This document shows positions 18,149 to 26,602 of a DNA stretch of 37,257 bases, piece by piece. The notes beneath the pieces are model-generated. The model saw only the letters and a list, made by a program, of their open reading frames with translations, made no database searches and had not been told where the DNA came from. Source of the stretch: Mariniblastus sp. (GTDB lineage: Bacteria > Planctomycetota > Planctomycetia > Pirellulales > Pirellulaceae); assembly GCA_022447555.1 (NCBI GenBank), contig JAKVBF010000021.1, positions 1-37,257 of the forward strand, given 5' to 3'. The stretch's first letter is position 1. Each line of letters starts with the position of its first letter. Position numbers and translations under genes: made by a program.

Positions 18149-18240
18149 ACCGCGGCGGATCGTCGCTATGCTGTCGAGATGTCCGGCTTCCAGACAGTTC
18201 CCGGCAAATTAGATTCCGAAAGATAGGTCTGTTTCAACGT

Positions 18241-19617
18241 CTAAACCGACCGAGAACCATTCGGCTCTTGTTGCTCTGGACATTCCGCCACCGGCTTAGA
18301 GCAAAGCGAACAGGCGGACCCGCCCTCTTCCCCGGGTTTCACTGCAATTCCTCCGCAAGACCCCGTGATTGGCTTGTTGGCAAAAATGGCCCCAACGGCC
18401 ATCGCTGCGATCGCCAAACCAAAAAGCAAAAGGGCTCCCAAAAAGGCTGGCCAAATAGAACGTGAAGCCCTTGGTTGGGAAACGATCCGACCCGGGGCCT
18501 CTGCGGCCATGGGAAACGAAGCGGTTGAAAATGTTTCCCAGTTCATCACCTCAGTGTTGGCGTCTGGGTTCTTTTGCAGAACGAAAAACCCGTCTGCCTG
18601 ATGATTCTCACAAAAGTTTAAGCATCTTTTTTTGGCCGACTGACTATCCCCATTTTCCCCGGAAGCCGTCACCATCAAGGCGGTCGCCAAGGCGTCCGCC
18701 GTCATGCAACCTTTTGGCTCTGCATTGGTCTGTATTAGGGACGCTGACGCTAAACCATAGCGAACCGGCCGGCACGTCCTAGGGTCAATCGTGTGCGTGT
18801 ATTTCTGGCCGTCAATGATCCGAAAATTACGGTAATCACCGGAGGTAGCGAGCGAGCTATTCTCCATCACCGTGACCGCCAGAACCTCCCGAACGTTAGC
18901 CGTCGGCTTTTCGATACCGATCTTCCAGGGGTCTCCCTCCGGATTCACCCCATCGGTGCGAACCTCTCCCCCAACTTCAACCATGTAATTAACAAGCGAG
19001 CCACGATTGAGACGTTCGGCCACTTGGTCCACTGCAAACCCCTTGGCAATTGCCGAAAGATCAATCTGCACCCCAGGTTTTTTTTTCCGGATAGCCGGGG
19101 GCTCCTCCCGTACACGGATCATGGAATAGCCCACGATGGACAAGACATCTGCAACTTGTTGGTCGGTTGGCAGTTCCGAACCCATCCCCTCGGGTCCAAA
19201 ACTCCAAAGATTTACCGCAGGCCCGATCGTGATATCAAAAGCTCCATCGGTCAGTTCGCTGATTTCAAGCGAACGTTTCACAACCCGTGCCGTGAGCGGA
19301 TCAACCGGAAACCAATCAGTTGACTGACTGCGGTTAAAGCGCGTGACATCGGAATCGTCCCGATACGTAGACATTAATTCATTGACTTGGTCCAGCTCTT
19401 CCTGCACCCAACCCGCAAGAGTTTGCCGCGGAGGCAATTTTCCGTTATCGCCAACGACCACGCGATACTGTATCGGCCCCATCGTCTTGCCGGAAACCTC
19501 GATTGCCAACTGCGCGCAGGCTTCACTCGTGAGAAAGCAAAGGATCAACAAAAAAACGATCCGGCTGCATCTCACAACCCGATCGTTGGCCACCGATATT
19601 CGATCGTTGAGGTTCAC
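18241..19617 (-). CDS. apbE: ApbE FAD:protein FMN transferase fused to an NqrM-like C-terminal domain
   Basis: The 458-residue product starts at a GTG one base after the preceding stop. It has a signal peptide (about 14-36) and an ApbE domain (about 37-345): KTMGPIQYRV, MSTYRDDSDVTRFNR, GAFDITIGP, QIDLSAIAKGFAVDQ, ATSGDYRNFR, HTIDPRTCRPV and MTADALATALMV. ApbE transfers FMN from FAD to the Thr of SGAT-type motifs in NqrB and NqrC, both encoded upstream. After a linker, a membrane helix (about 395-417) ends in AMAVGAIFANKPITGSCGG, with further cysteines at 436, 439 and 446. This matches NqrM (DUF539), a small protein of one helix, CGG and four cysteines that is needed for the NqrD/NqrE iron site. 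NqrM is normally a separate gene after apbE. The usual Gly of DPRTGRP is Cys here. Confidence 0.88.
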   Translation of the reverse strand: MNLNDRISVANDRVVRCSRIVFLLILCFLTSEACAQLAIEVSGKTMGPIQYRVVVGDNGKLPPRQTLAGWVQEELDQVNELMSTYRDDSDVTRFNRSQSTDWFPVDPLTARVVKRSLEISELTDGAFDITIGPAVNLWSFGPEGMGSELPTDQQVADVLSIVGYSMIRVREEPPAIRKKKPGVQIDLSAIAKGFAVDQVAERLNRGSLVNYMVEVGGEVRTDGVNPEGDPWKIGIEKPTANVREVLAVTVMENSSLATSGDYRNFRIIDGQKYTHTIDPRTCRPVRYGLASASLIQTNAEPKGCMTADALATALMVTASGENGDSQSAKKRCLNFCENHQADGFFVLQKNPDANTEVMNWETFSTASFPMAAEAPGRIVSQPRASRSIWPAFLGALLLFGLAIAAMAVGAIFANKPITGSCGGIAVKPGEEGGSACSLCSKPVAECPEQQEPNGSRSV

Positions 19618-19618
19618 G

Positions 19619-20011
19619 TCAGTCCTTCTTCTCCGCCAAACGCGTACCGTTCAACAACCCCGCTTTGATCAAATCCGCAAACGTCATCTTTTTCTTTTCG
19701 ACGATGATTAAAACTTCTTTAAAGGAGGCAACCATCTCATCTTCGTACGCCTTCTGCTGTTCTTCCCCCAACGCCTTCGCCGCTTCGTATTTCTTTGAGA
19801 TCTCGCGACCTTTAAACTCGTCAGCGAAATACTGGCCGAAGGTGTTGTGTATGGAACGGTCTTTACTGTTTGGATGGCACGTCTTGCAGGAGACCGTCTT
19901 CAAACCGTAGCGTTCTTCCAACGGTTCTTTGTAAACGTCGTGGGCCTGCACTGCCGCCGATTGCGCAGCTACCAAACAAACAAAAGCAACCCAACAACAC
20001 TTGAACATCAT
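19619..20011 (-). CDS. Small secreted CxxCH (c-type heme) protein inside the nqr operon
   Basis: I chose the ATG at 20011 because GAAGGAAAG lies just upstream and a signal peptide starts there (MMFKCCWVAFVCLVAAQ..., cleavage near AVQA-HD). The open frame extends 49 codons further with no family-like sequence. The mature part (about 105 residues) has VSCKTCHPN, a single CxxCH heme c motif at about residues 42-46. FGQYFADEF follows, then a helical Lys/Glu-rich region. No clear distal Met ligand is visible; the one Met in the Lys-rich region is a candidate. It is 173 bp downstream of nqrF and its stop is one base from the ApbE-NqrM start. A periplasmic electron-carrier role linked to NQR is an inference. 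Confidence 0.75.
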   Translation of the reverse strand: MMFKCCWVAFVCLVAAQSAAVQAHDVYKEPLEERYGLKTVSCKTCHPNSKDRSIHNTFGQYFADEFKGREISKKYEAAKALGEEQQKAYEDEMVASFKEVLIIVEKKKMTFADLIKAGLLNGTRLAEKKD

Positions 20012-20184
20012 CTTTCCTTCTCCAGCTAAACACGTGCCGATTCTACTCAAATCGGGTGACGACTTAATGACAAACCACCGGCCAAATGCGCCGGACCCTT
20101 CGCGGACATCGTTTCGATTCCAATCCAAGAGGGGAGCCTGTTCGCTACCTTGGGTCACGAACCGGAGCTCAGGCCGTTCCTATG

Positions 20185-21405
20185 TTAACCACCGAAATCG
20201 TCGAATGCTATGCTTTCAGGTTCAACCCCAAGATCATCCAACATTTTGAATACCGCCGAATTCATCATGGGAGGCCCGCAGATGTAATACTCAATATCTT
20301 CCGGAGCCACGTGTTCTTCCAGATAGTTGTCCAACAACACTTGGTGAATGAAACCCGTATAACCATCCCAGTTGTCTTCCGGCAAAGGCTCCGAGAGCGC
20401 GATATTGAATTGAAAGTTGGGAAACTCTTCTTCAATTTTTCGGAAATGATCGATATAGAACAACTCACGCAAACTCCGACCACCATACCAATAGGTCACT
20501 TTCCGCCCAGTTCGAAGGTTCTTAAACAGCTCAAAAATATGACTTCGAAGCGGCGCCATTCCAGCACCACCACCGATGTAAACCATCTCTGATTCGGTCT
20601 CTTTGATGAAGAACTCGCCGTAAGGACCTGAGATGGTAACCTTATCACCCGGTTTCAAATTGAAGATGTACGAAGACATTTGTCCCGGGGGTACATCTGG
20701 CAGACGCGGCGGGGGCGATGCCACCCGCACGTTCAACATGATGATTCCTTTTTCTCCTGGATAGTTCGCCATGGAATAGGCGCGAACCACCGTTTCGTCG
20801 ACGCTTGAATGATACCGCCAGACATCATACTTATCCCAGTCTTCTCGATATTCGTCTTCGATCTCAAAATCTTTGTAATCCAATTCGTGCGGAGGCGCTT
20901 CAATTTGAATGTAACCTCCCGCCTTAAAGGCTACGTCTTCGCCTTCGGGTAATTCTAAAACCAATTCCTTGATGAACGTGGCAACGTTGTGATTCGAACG
21001 TACCGTGCATTCCCATTTTTTTGTTTCAAATGCCTCCTCGGGTACCTCGACTACCATGTCCTGTTTAACTGCGACTTGGCAAGAGAGACGGCAGCCTTCG
21101 CGTGCCTCCCGCTTGTTGATGTGCCCCGTTTCCGTGGCGAGGATCTCACCCCCGCCTTCGGAAACCTTCACCAGACACTGGGCACACGTTCCACCCCCGC
21201 CGCAGGCTGAGGAGACAAAGATTCCCGCATCCGCCAAAGCACCCATCAATTTCCCTCCGGCGGGAACGGAGAGTTCTTTTTGGTCGTTGACCAAAATCTT
21301 TACTTCACCACTCGCTACGAGAAAGGATTTTGCTACGAGAATGACGCCAACCAGAGCCAGAACAGTTCCGACGAACAGTATCACGCCAAGCAGGATTTCA
21401 AACAT
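20185..21405 (-). CDS. nqrF: Na+-translocating NADH:quinone reductase subunit F
   Basis: The start at 21405 gives 406 residues with an N-terminal membrane helix (about 3-28), matching NqrF; an upstream start at 21507 would add 34 unlike residues. The 2Fe-2S ferredoxin domain has C68, C74, C77 and C109 ([10 protein letters not shown] and CRLSC). The FAD domain has [10 protein letters not shown], and the NADH-binding part has [13 protein letters not shown] and [12 protein letters not shown]. The C-terminal FDDFGG is typical. This subunit takes electrons from NADH and passes them through FAD and 2Fe-2S into the membrane complex. Confidence 0.97.
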   Translation of the reverse strand: MFEILLGVILFVGTVLALVGVILVAKSFLVASGEVKILVNDQKELSVPAGGKLMGALADAGIFVSSACGGGGTCAQCLVKVSEGGGEILATETGHINKREAREGCRLSCQVAVKQDMVVEVPEEAFETKKWECTVRSNHNVATFIKELVLELPEGEDVAFKAGGYIQIEAPPHELDYKDFEIEDEYREDWDKYDVWRYHSSVDETVVRAYSMANYPGEKGIIMLNVRVASPPPRLPDVPPGQMSSYIFNLKPGDKVTISGPYGEFFIKETESEMVYIGGGAGMAPLRSHIFELFKNLRTGRKVTYWYGGRSLRELFYIDHFRKIEEEFPNFQFNIALSEPLPEDNWDGYTGFIHQVLLDNYLEEHVAPEDIEYYICGPPMMNSAVFKMLDDLGVEPESIAFDDFGG

Positions 21406-21481
21406 ATTAAAAGGCTCAACAAGTTCGAGTTGTATCAGTAAACAAAAGCAACAGTAAACGGGGGTTGATCGGACCAACCAC

Positions 21482-22069
21482 CTAGGGTTCGATACCGCTG
21501 AAAGCAAGGAAACCTAACGCCATAAGGCCAACAATCATGAATGTGATCCCCAGCCCACGTAAACCATGGGGGATATCGCTGTACTTCATCTTTTCACGGA
21601 TCCCTGCCAAAGCGGCGATTGCGACCGCCCAACCGAAGCCCGAAGAAATACCATACCGACAGCTGGAAAGAAAATCTAAGTCATCGGTCACCATGAATAG
21701 CGTGCCACCCAAAATAGCGCAGTTTACGGTGATCAATGGAAGGAAAATCCCCAGCTGGTTGTAGAGCACTGGAAAAAACTTATCGAGAGTCATCTCAAGG
21801 ATTTGGACCATCGCCGCAATCACCCCGATGTAGCAAATCAACCCCAGATAGTCGAGTTCGAGCGGAAGCAAAACCTGACGATAGATCAGGTTATTAGCGG
21901 GAACGGTAATCGCTTGCACGACGATAACGGCTACCCCAAGTCCAAGAGCGGTTTTAACATTTTTGGAGACGGCCAAGAATGTACACATCCCTAAAAAGTA
22001 GGTCAGCGCTAAGTTCTCTACGAACGCTTCATTCAAAAAATTACGAAACTGATCTGATAGAAAATCCAT
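21482..22069 (-). CDS. nqrE: Na+-translocating NADH:quinone reductase subunit E
   Basis: The 195-residue protein has six predicted helices and is paralogous to NqrD. The conserved cysteines are in [11 protein letters not shown] and [11 protein letters not shown]. With the NqrD cysteines they hold the intramembrane iron centre. The segment [17 protein letters not shown] is typical. Three bases separate it from nqrD. Electrons pass through this centre from NqrF to the FMN of NqrC. Confidence 0.97.
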   Translation of the reverse strand: MDFLSDQFRNFLNEAFVENLALTYFLGMCTFLAVSKNVKTALGLGVAVIVVQAITVPANNLIYRQVLLPLELDYLGLICYIGVIAAMVQILEMTLDKFFPVLYNQLGIFLPLITVNCAILGGTLFMVTDDLDFLSSCRYGISSGFGWAVAIAALAGIREKMKYSDIPHGLRGLGITFMIVGLMALGFLAFSGIEP

Positions 22070-22072
22070 GAT

Positions 22073-22699
22073 TTACGCCTCCTCCATCTGGTCTGTTTTC
22101 CAACACCTCAAAACCCAAATGAAGATTCCGATAATAAAAAATGCACTGGGGGAAAGTAACATCAAACCGTTCGGTTCATACCAGCCCGCCTCACCTTTCG
22201 GCAAGACTGTGAAACCCAACAGGGTACCACTACCAAATAATTCTCGAATCGATCCAACCACGACCAGTATCAAACCATATCCAAGGCCGTTCCCAATTCC
22301 GTCGAGGAAACTGTCCCGAACGGTATTTTGCATGGCGAACCCTTCGGCCCGCCCCATCACAATACAATTCGTAATGATCAGCCCCACAAAAACCGAAAGT
22401 TCTTTGCTCAACCCATAGTTGAACGCTTTCAGGAATTGATCTACTAAAATAACCAACGAAGCAATGATGGTCATTTGAACGATGATCCTGATACTCGATG
22501 GTATCCTGTGGCGGATCAACGCGACTCCCGCGCTGGCAAACGCACACACGAAGATCACCGCGATCGACATCGTGATCGATTTATCCAACTTGGTTGTGAC
22601 TGCCAACGCCGAACAAATTCCAAGAATCTGCAGGGCAATCGGATTGTTGTTAAACACCGGATCCCAAATAAGATCCTTGGCACTTGCTTTTTTCGCCAT
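22073..22699 (-). CDS. nqrD: Na+-translocating NADH:quinone reductase subunit D
   Basis: The 208-residue membrane protein has the NqrD signatures [11 protein letters not shown] and [16 protein letters not shown], with the two cysteines of the NqrD/NqrE iron site. [21 protein letters not shown] and [17 protein letters not shown] follow. It begins directly after the nqrC stop, so translation is likely coupled. Confidence 0.97.
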   Translation of the reverse strand: MAKKASAKDLIWDPVFNNNPIALQILGICSALAVTTKLDKSITMSIAVIFVCAFASAGVALIRHRIPSSIRIIVQMTIIASLVILVDQFLKAFNYGLSKELSVFVGLIITNCIVMGRAEGFAMQNTVRDSFLDGIGNGLGYGLILVVVGSIRELFGSGTLLGFTVLPKGEAGWYEPNGLMLLSPSAFFIIGIFIWVLRCWKTDQMEEA

Positions 22700-22700
22700 A

Positions 22701-23588
22701 TCAATATCCCTCCGGGTTGGAGGTGGTTGGGTTAGAAGCGGTTTTCATTTCAAGACTTTTTTGTTTTTCGATAAACGGCCCAAACCCTTGTGGACCCATC
22801 CAGAATTTAAGCATGTTGGTCACACCGCGTGAGGTAATCGTGGCTCCCGAAAGGCCATCTACCGCATATTCATCGCTTGGCTCGGCGGCCCCTTTGACAA
22901 CCTCTATAACGACGTTGCCGTCATCGCCAAAGATTTTTTTAGGATTGTCAGGATCGCGCCATAAATCCTTCCACCATTTGGCATCGACTTCGCCGCCCAG
23001 ACCGGGCGTCTCAGCGTGTTCGTAATAGGTCAAACCAGCAATGGTGTCGAAATCATTATCGACCGCGATGAATCCCTTCAGAATCGACCACAGCCCTTTC
23101 CCTCGAACGGGAAAGACGTACTTTGAAATCCTACCGTCCTCGCCTTTAACGAGGTAAACATGGGAATAAATCTCTACATTGGAAACCCCTGCGGTATTCT
23201 CCTCCGCTGTCAGTTTCCGGGAAAGCCCCTCTTCGAGTGACTTAGCATCCTTGGCCGTTTGGATCTGATCGTAATCCGCCAAAGCCTGTTGATCACTGCT
23301 GAATTTATCATCCACGGAAACCAGTTTGTCGGCTGCCCGCTCACCGGTGGCCAGATCGATGATGATCGGTTCGACACGACTATCATACAGCGACTCCACG
23401 TCTCCGGATGACGCGAGTTGAACACTGGAGAAACCCGCCGCCTGGAGAATGTTTTTCTTCATGTCCAGAGCAATATTTTTTTGCTGCAAGTCTCGCAAAC
23501 CAACCGCGGCGGTGGACACGAACAGACTGCAGACCAGGCAGACGCCGGCGGCGACGACCAATGTGTTGGCGATACTATCGCGTTGCAT
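22701..23588 (-). CDS. nqrC: Na+-translocating NADH:quinone reductase subunit C
   Basis: The start at 23588 yields 295 residues beginning [17 protein letters not shown], the usual NqrC opening with one membrane helix; an upstream start at 23636 is less likely. It overlaps the end of nqrB by 14 bp. The extracytoplasmic FMN-binding domain contains [14 protein letters not shown] and [13 protein letters not shown]. The Thr of SGAT (about residue 250) is the covalent FMN site modified by ApbE. Confidence 0.96.
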   Translation of the reverse strand: MQRDSIANTLVVAAGVCLVCSLFVSTAAVGLRDLQQKNIALDMKKNILQAAGFSSVQLASSGDVESLYDSRVEPIIIDLATGERAADKLVSVDDKFSSDQQALADYDQIQTAKDAKSLEEGLSRKLTAEENTAGVSNVEIYSHVYLVKGEDGRISKYVFPVRGKGLWSILKGFIAVDNDFDTIAGLTYYEHAETPGLGGEVDAKWWKDLWRDPDNPKKIFGDDGNVVIEVVKGAAEPSDEYAVDGLSGATITSRGVTNMLKFWMGPQGFGPFIEKQKSLEMKTASNPTTSNPEGY

Positions 23589-24900
23589 AACGTGCCACCC
23601 TTCGTTTGATATTAGCCTGAACCACAAAGTAATCAATTAACGGGGCAAACACATTGGCGAATAGAATTGCCAACATGATCCCCTCAGGAAAGGCCGGGTT
23701 CACCGACCGAACTAAGACCGTCATGAATCCTATCAAACCTCCATAGACCCATTTACCTTGCCGCGTCATCGATGCCGAAACGGGATCAGTCGCCATAAAG
23801 ACCGTACCGAAGGCGAACCCACCGATCACCAAATGCCAGATCGGCGAAATGTGCATCACCGGTTCGGAGAAAGGGAGCAGATAAAGTAGGCTGGAAAAGG
23901 CCGTCATTCCAACCACCACGCCAGCCATGATCCGCCAACTTCCGATTTTTGAGAAGATCAGAATCGCTGCGCCGATTAAGCAACACAGGGTTGATGTTTC
24001 TCCGAGTGAGCCGTGAATATCGCCAATAAAACATTGCCACCAAGTGGTCCCTGAATCGGGTCCCCCTATCTCGGCCACAATTTGTGACGTCGAGACCGTT
24101 GCCCCGTCTGCCAGAGCCGGCGTTTCAGCAATTTTGGCCAGCGCCGTCGCCCCGGAGTATCCATCCACGGCCGTCCAAACCCCGTTTCCGCTGATCTGTT
24201 TGGGATAAGCAAAGTATAAAAAAGCTCGCCCCGTCAATGCCGGGTTTAAAAAATTGCGGCCGGTCCCACCAAAAATCTCTTTGCCCACCACGACGCCAAA
24301 GGCGATTCCCAAGGCAACCTGCCACAAGGGGATTGTTGCGGGCAACGTAAGCGGGAAAAGCATACCTGTTACCAGGAAGCCTTCGTTGATTTCGTGTTTC
24401 CGGATCACACTAAAAATCAACTCGCAGGTCCCTCCTACCGCCATTGTCACGATGTATATGGGGACAAAAAACAACGCTCCATGAATCAGACACGGCAGCC
24501 AACTCCCAAAACTCAGAAAGCCTCCTGGGTTGGTTGTGTAGGAAACACCCAACGCGTCCATCACCGAATAACGCCAGGTGCCATGCCACAAATTTTCAAA
24601 GAGCGATCCGTAACTCAACTTGTATTGAACCGCCGCGTCCGCGCTCGCCGAGAGGACTTTGTCGGCTTGATAGCCCGTATTGTAAAGGGCCATCAAAATA
24701 CATGGCAACAACGCAACGATGACCATCGACATCATTCGTTTCGTGTCGATCGCATCGCGAACGTGGGTCGAGCCCTTGGAGACTTCACCCGGCGTAAAAA
24801 GGAACGTATCGTTCGCTTCATACAGCGGATACAGCTTTTCCAGCCGTCCCCCTTTTTTGAACAGGGGCTCAATCTTATCCAGTAGGTTTCTCAAAAACAT
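23575..24900 (-). CDS. nqrB: Na+-translocating NADH:quinone reductase subunit B
   Basis: The 441-residue membrane protein begins [20 protein letters not shown] and has about ten helices. The covalent FMN site lies in [11 protein letters not shown], with T252 as the flavinylated residue. [18 protein letters not shown] and [12 protein letters not shown] are typical. NqrB forms the main Na+ path and binds riboflavin and quinone near its N-terminus. It begins 7 bp after nqrA. Confidence 0.97.
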   Translation of the reverse strand: MFLRNLLDKIEPLFKKGGRLEKLYPLYEANDTFLFTPGEVSKGSTHVRDAIDTKRMMSMVIVALLPCILMALYNTGYQADKVLSASADAAVQYKLSYGSLFENLWHGTWRYSVMDALGVSYTTNPGGFLSFGSWLPCLIHGALFFVPIYIVTMAVGGTCELIFSVIRKHEINEGFLVTGMLFPLTLPATIPLWQVALGIAFGVVVGKEIFGGTGRNFLNPALTGRAFLYFAYPKQISGNGVWTAVDGYSGATALAKIAETPALADGATVSTSQIVAEIGGPDSGTTWWQCFIGDIHGSLGETSTLCCLIGAAILIFSKIGSWRIMAGVVVGMTAFSSLLYLLPFSEPVMHISPIWHLVIGGFAFGTVFMATDPVSASMTRQGKWVYGGLIGFMTVLVRSVNPAFPEGIMLAILFANVFAPLIDYFVVQANIKRRVARYATR

Positions 24901-24907
24901 TCCGAGC

Positions 24908-26248
24908 TTATCCTTCTTTCTCGATATGATTCAGGTTTTGACGCAAGATCGAACCGTAATCGTATTTGCCAGGACAAACGTAGGTACAAAGAGCTAAGTC
25001 CTCTTCCCCTAGTTCGAGGCAGCCAAGTGATTGTGCTAGGTCAGTATCGGCCGTGATAAGCGCTCGCAGTAGTTGTGTGGGCAACATATCGAGCGGCATC
25101 ACGCGTTCATAAGTCTCAACAGGCACCATCGCACGTGCGCTACCTCCCGTGCTGGTGGTCATGTTGAATTTCTTTCCACGGCTAAAACTTCCCGCGTAGA
25201 TGTTAGTAACCGAGAATTTCTCCAAACCAGGACCTTGCCAGCCGAGAAATTCCCGCTTATTACCCTCCTCTAAGACCGTCACCTGCAAGTCGTAACGTCC
25301 GAGGTAATTATTTGGGTGCTGAGAGATGTGTCCATTGAGAACCGAACCCGAGATCACGCGGGCATTGTCCAGATCAACTCTCCCTTGAACCAGTTGATCC
25401 AAACAGGCTCCAATCCGAGTACGATAAAGCCCCGGATCCTCCACCAGCGGCCCCCCCATCGCGACCACTCGCTCCGTCATCAATTTCCCGGTGGTAAAAA
25501 GGTGGCCGATCGCGATCAGGTCCTGATAATTTAGGTGCCAAACCGTCTTCTCGGGATTCACCGGATCCAAAAAGTGAATGTGTGTCCCGACCAAGCCTGC
25601 CGGATGTGGCCCGTCAAACCGAGCAAACTCAACACCAGTAATGTCTTCTCCAGGCACCCTCGAATCGTCTCGTGTGCAGACAAACGTCTTTCCCGCCGTC
25701 AGCTGCTTTACAACCGTCAGACCGGCTACAAACAGATCAGCGTGTTCCGCAATCACCAACTCGGGCTCTGCGGCCAATGGATTTGTGTCGATCGCAGTAA
25801 CAAAAATGGAATGCGGTTCAGACTCCGGTGACGGGACTTTGTCAAAAGGCCGAGTCCGCAAGGCGGTCCACAAACCGCTGTTTAGCAAATTCTGCCGGAT
25901 CACCGCCCTATCGAGTCCTTCTAGGCCGTCGTACTTTTGGAAATTCTCTTGGTCATCACCATCAAGGGCGATCACCAGCGATACAAACCGTCGTTTTTCT
26001 CCGCGGTTGATTTCCGTGACCGTACCACAACCTGGGGCTGTATAAATTACGCCCGGATTCTTTTTGTCCTCAAACAGCCGTTGTCCCTGTTTGACCCGAT
26101 CGCCGATCGCCACGTCCATCGTCGGACGCATGCCTTGATAATCGTCACCCAGTAAGGCGACGGATTCGACGGGCGGACCTGGCTTAATTGCTTGAACCGG
26201 TTGGCCCGTAATGGGGACATTTAGACCTTTTTTGATTTGGTAGACCAT
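24908..26248 (-). CDS. nqrA: Na+-translocating NADH:quinone reductase subunit A
   Basis: The 446-residue soluble subunit opens with [14 protein letters not shown] and carries [30 protein letters not shown] and, near the end, [23 protein letters not shown], all typical of NqrA. It is the first gene of the nqr operon. A perfect palindrome sits about 115 bp upstream. NqrA binds quinone-site inhibitors and associates with NqrB on the cytoplasmic face; it carries no confirmed cofactor. Confidence 0.97.
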   Translation of the reverse strand: MVYQIKKGLNVPITGQPVQAIKPGPPVESVALLGDDYQGMRPTMDVAIGDRVKQGQRLFEDKKNPGVIYTAPGCGTVTEINRGEKRRFVSLVIALDGDDQENFQKYDGLEGLDRAVIRQNLLNSGLWTALRTRPFDKVPSPESEPHSIFVTAIDTNPLAAEPELVIAEHADLFVAGLTVVKQLTAGKTFVCTRDDSRVPGEDITGVEFARFDGPHPAGLVGTHIHFLDPVNPEKTVWHLNYQDLIAIGHLFTTGKLMTERVVAMGGPLVEDPGLYRTRIGACLDQLVQGRVDLDNARVISGSVLNGHISQHPNNYLGRYDLQVTVLEEGNKREFLGWQGPGLEKFSVTNIYAGSFSRGKKFNMTTSTGGSARAMVPVETYERVMPLDMLPTQLLRALITADTDLAQSLGCLELGEEDLALCTYVCPGKYDYGSILRQNLNHIEKEG

Positions 26249-26602
26249 ATAATTTTCGCCGAATTCGGTATCTTTCGTCGCCGACGCGTCGTTTCATTAG
26301 AAACCGTGCTTGTCGGCCATTATTAATACTAGCGACATCGTGAATTTTTTCACACACTATCCTCGCAAAATACCAATTTTGCGCGTAAATACACGTTTTT
26401 GCTGGCAAAAAGCGCGAATAGAAAACGCCGATGATAGGCAAATTCTGATTTATCGCAACATCACCCTGGCAACGTTTTACATTCTGAGTCGGGCACCCCC
26501 GCAGAAACGCCGCCCCACTGAGTACCGAGCGGAAAAAAAAAGATCCTTCCCAGACATTTCTATCAACCATAAGTAGGATTTCGTGCCGTTTTGAATCCTA
26601 AG
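26249..26602 (-). other. Upstream region of the nqr operon
   Basis: This 354-bp gap lies between the J-like gene and nqrA. It holds the perfect palindrome at 26364-26383, a second small inverted repeat GTGAA-TTTT-TTCAC (26340-26353), the palindrome CCGAATTCGG (about 26260-26269), and an inverted repeat TAGGATT/AATCCTA (26574-26600) just past the upstream gene. A 129-codon frame here (26184-26570) has no family-like features. A promoter for nqrABCDEF must lie here or upstream, but I cannot place -35/-10 boxes with confidence. Confidence 0.55.
26364..26383. promoter_or_regulatory. Operator-like perfect palindrome upstream of nqrA
   Basis: CGCAAAAT (26364-26371) and ATTTTGCG (26376-26383) are perfect 8-bp inverted arms with a 4-base centre (ACCA). 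Arm length and spacing resemble a dimeric repressor or activator site. It lies 115 bp before the nqrA start and has no T-tract of terminator type. The binding protein is unknown. Confidence 0.45.

Noticed and set aside
26184-26570. 128-codon minus-strand frame before nqrA
   Set aside because: No ribosome binding site, family motif or conserved composition, and it overlaps the nqrA start in another frame.
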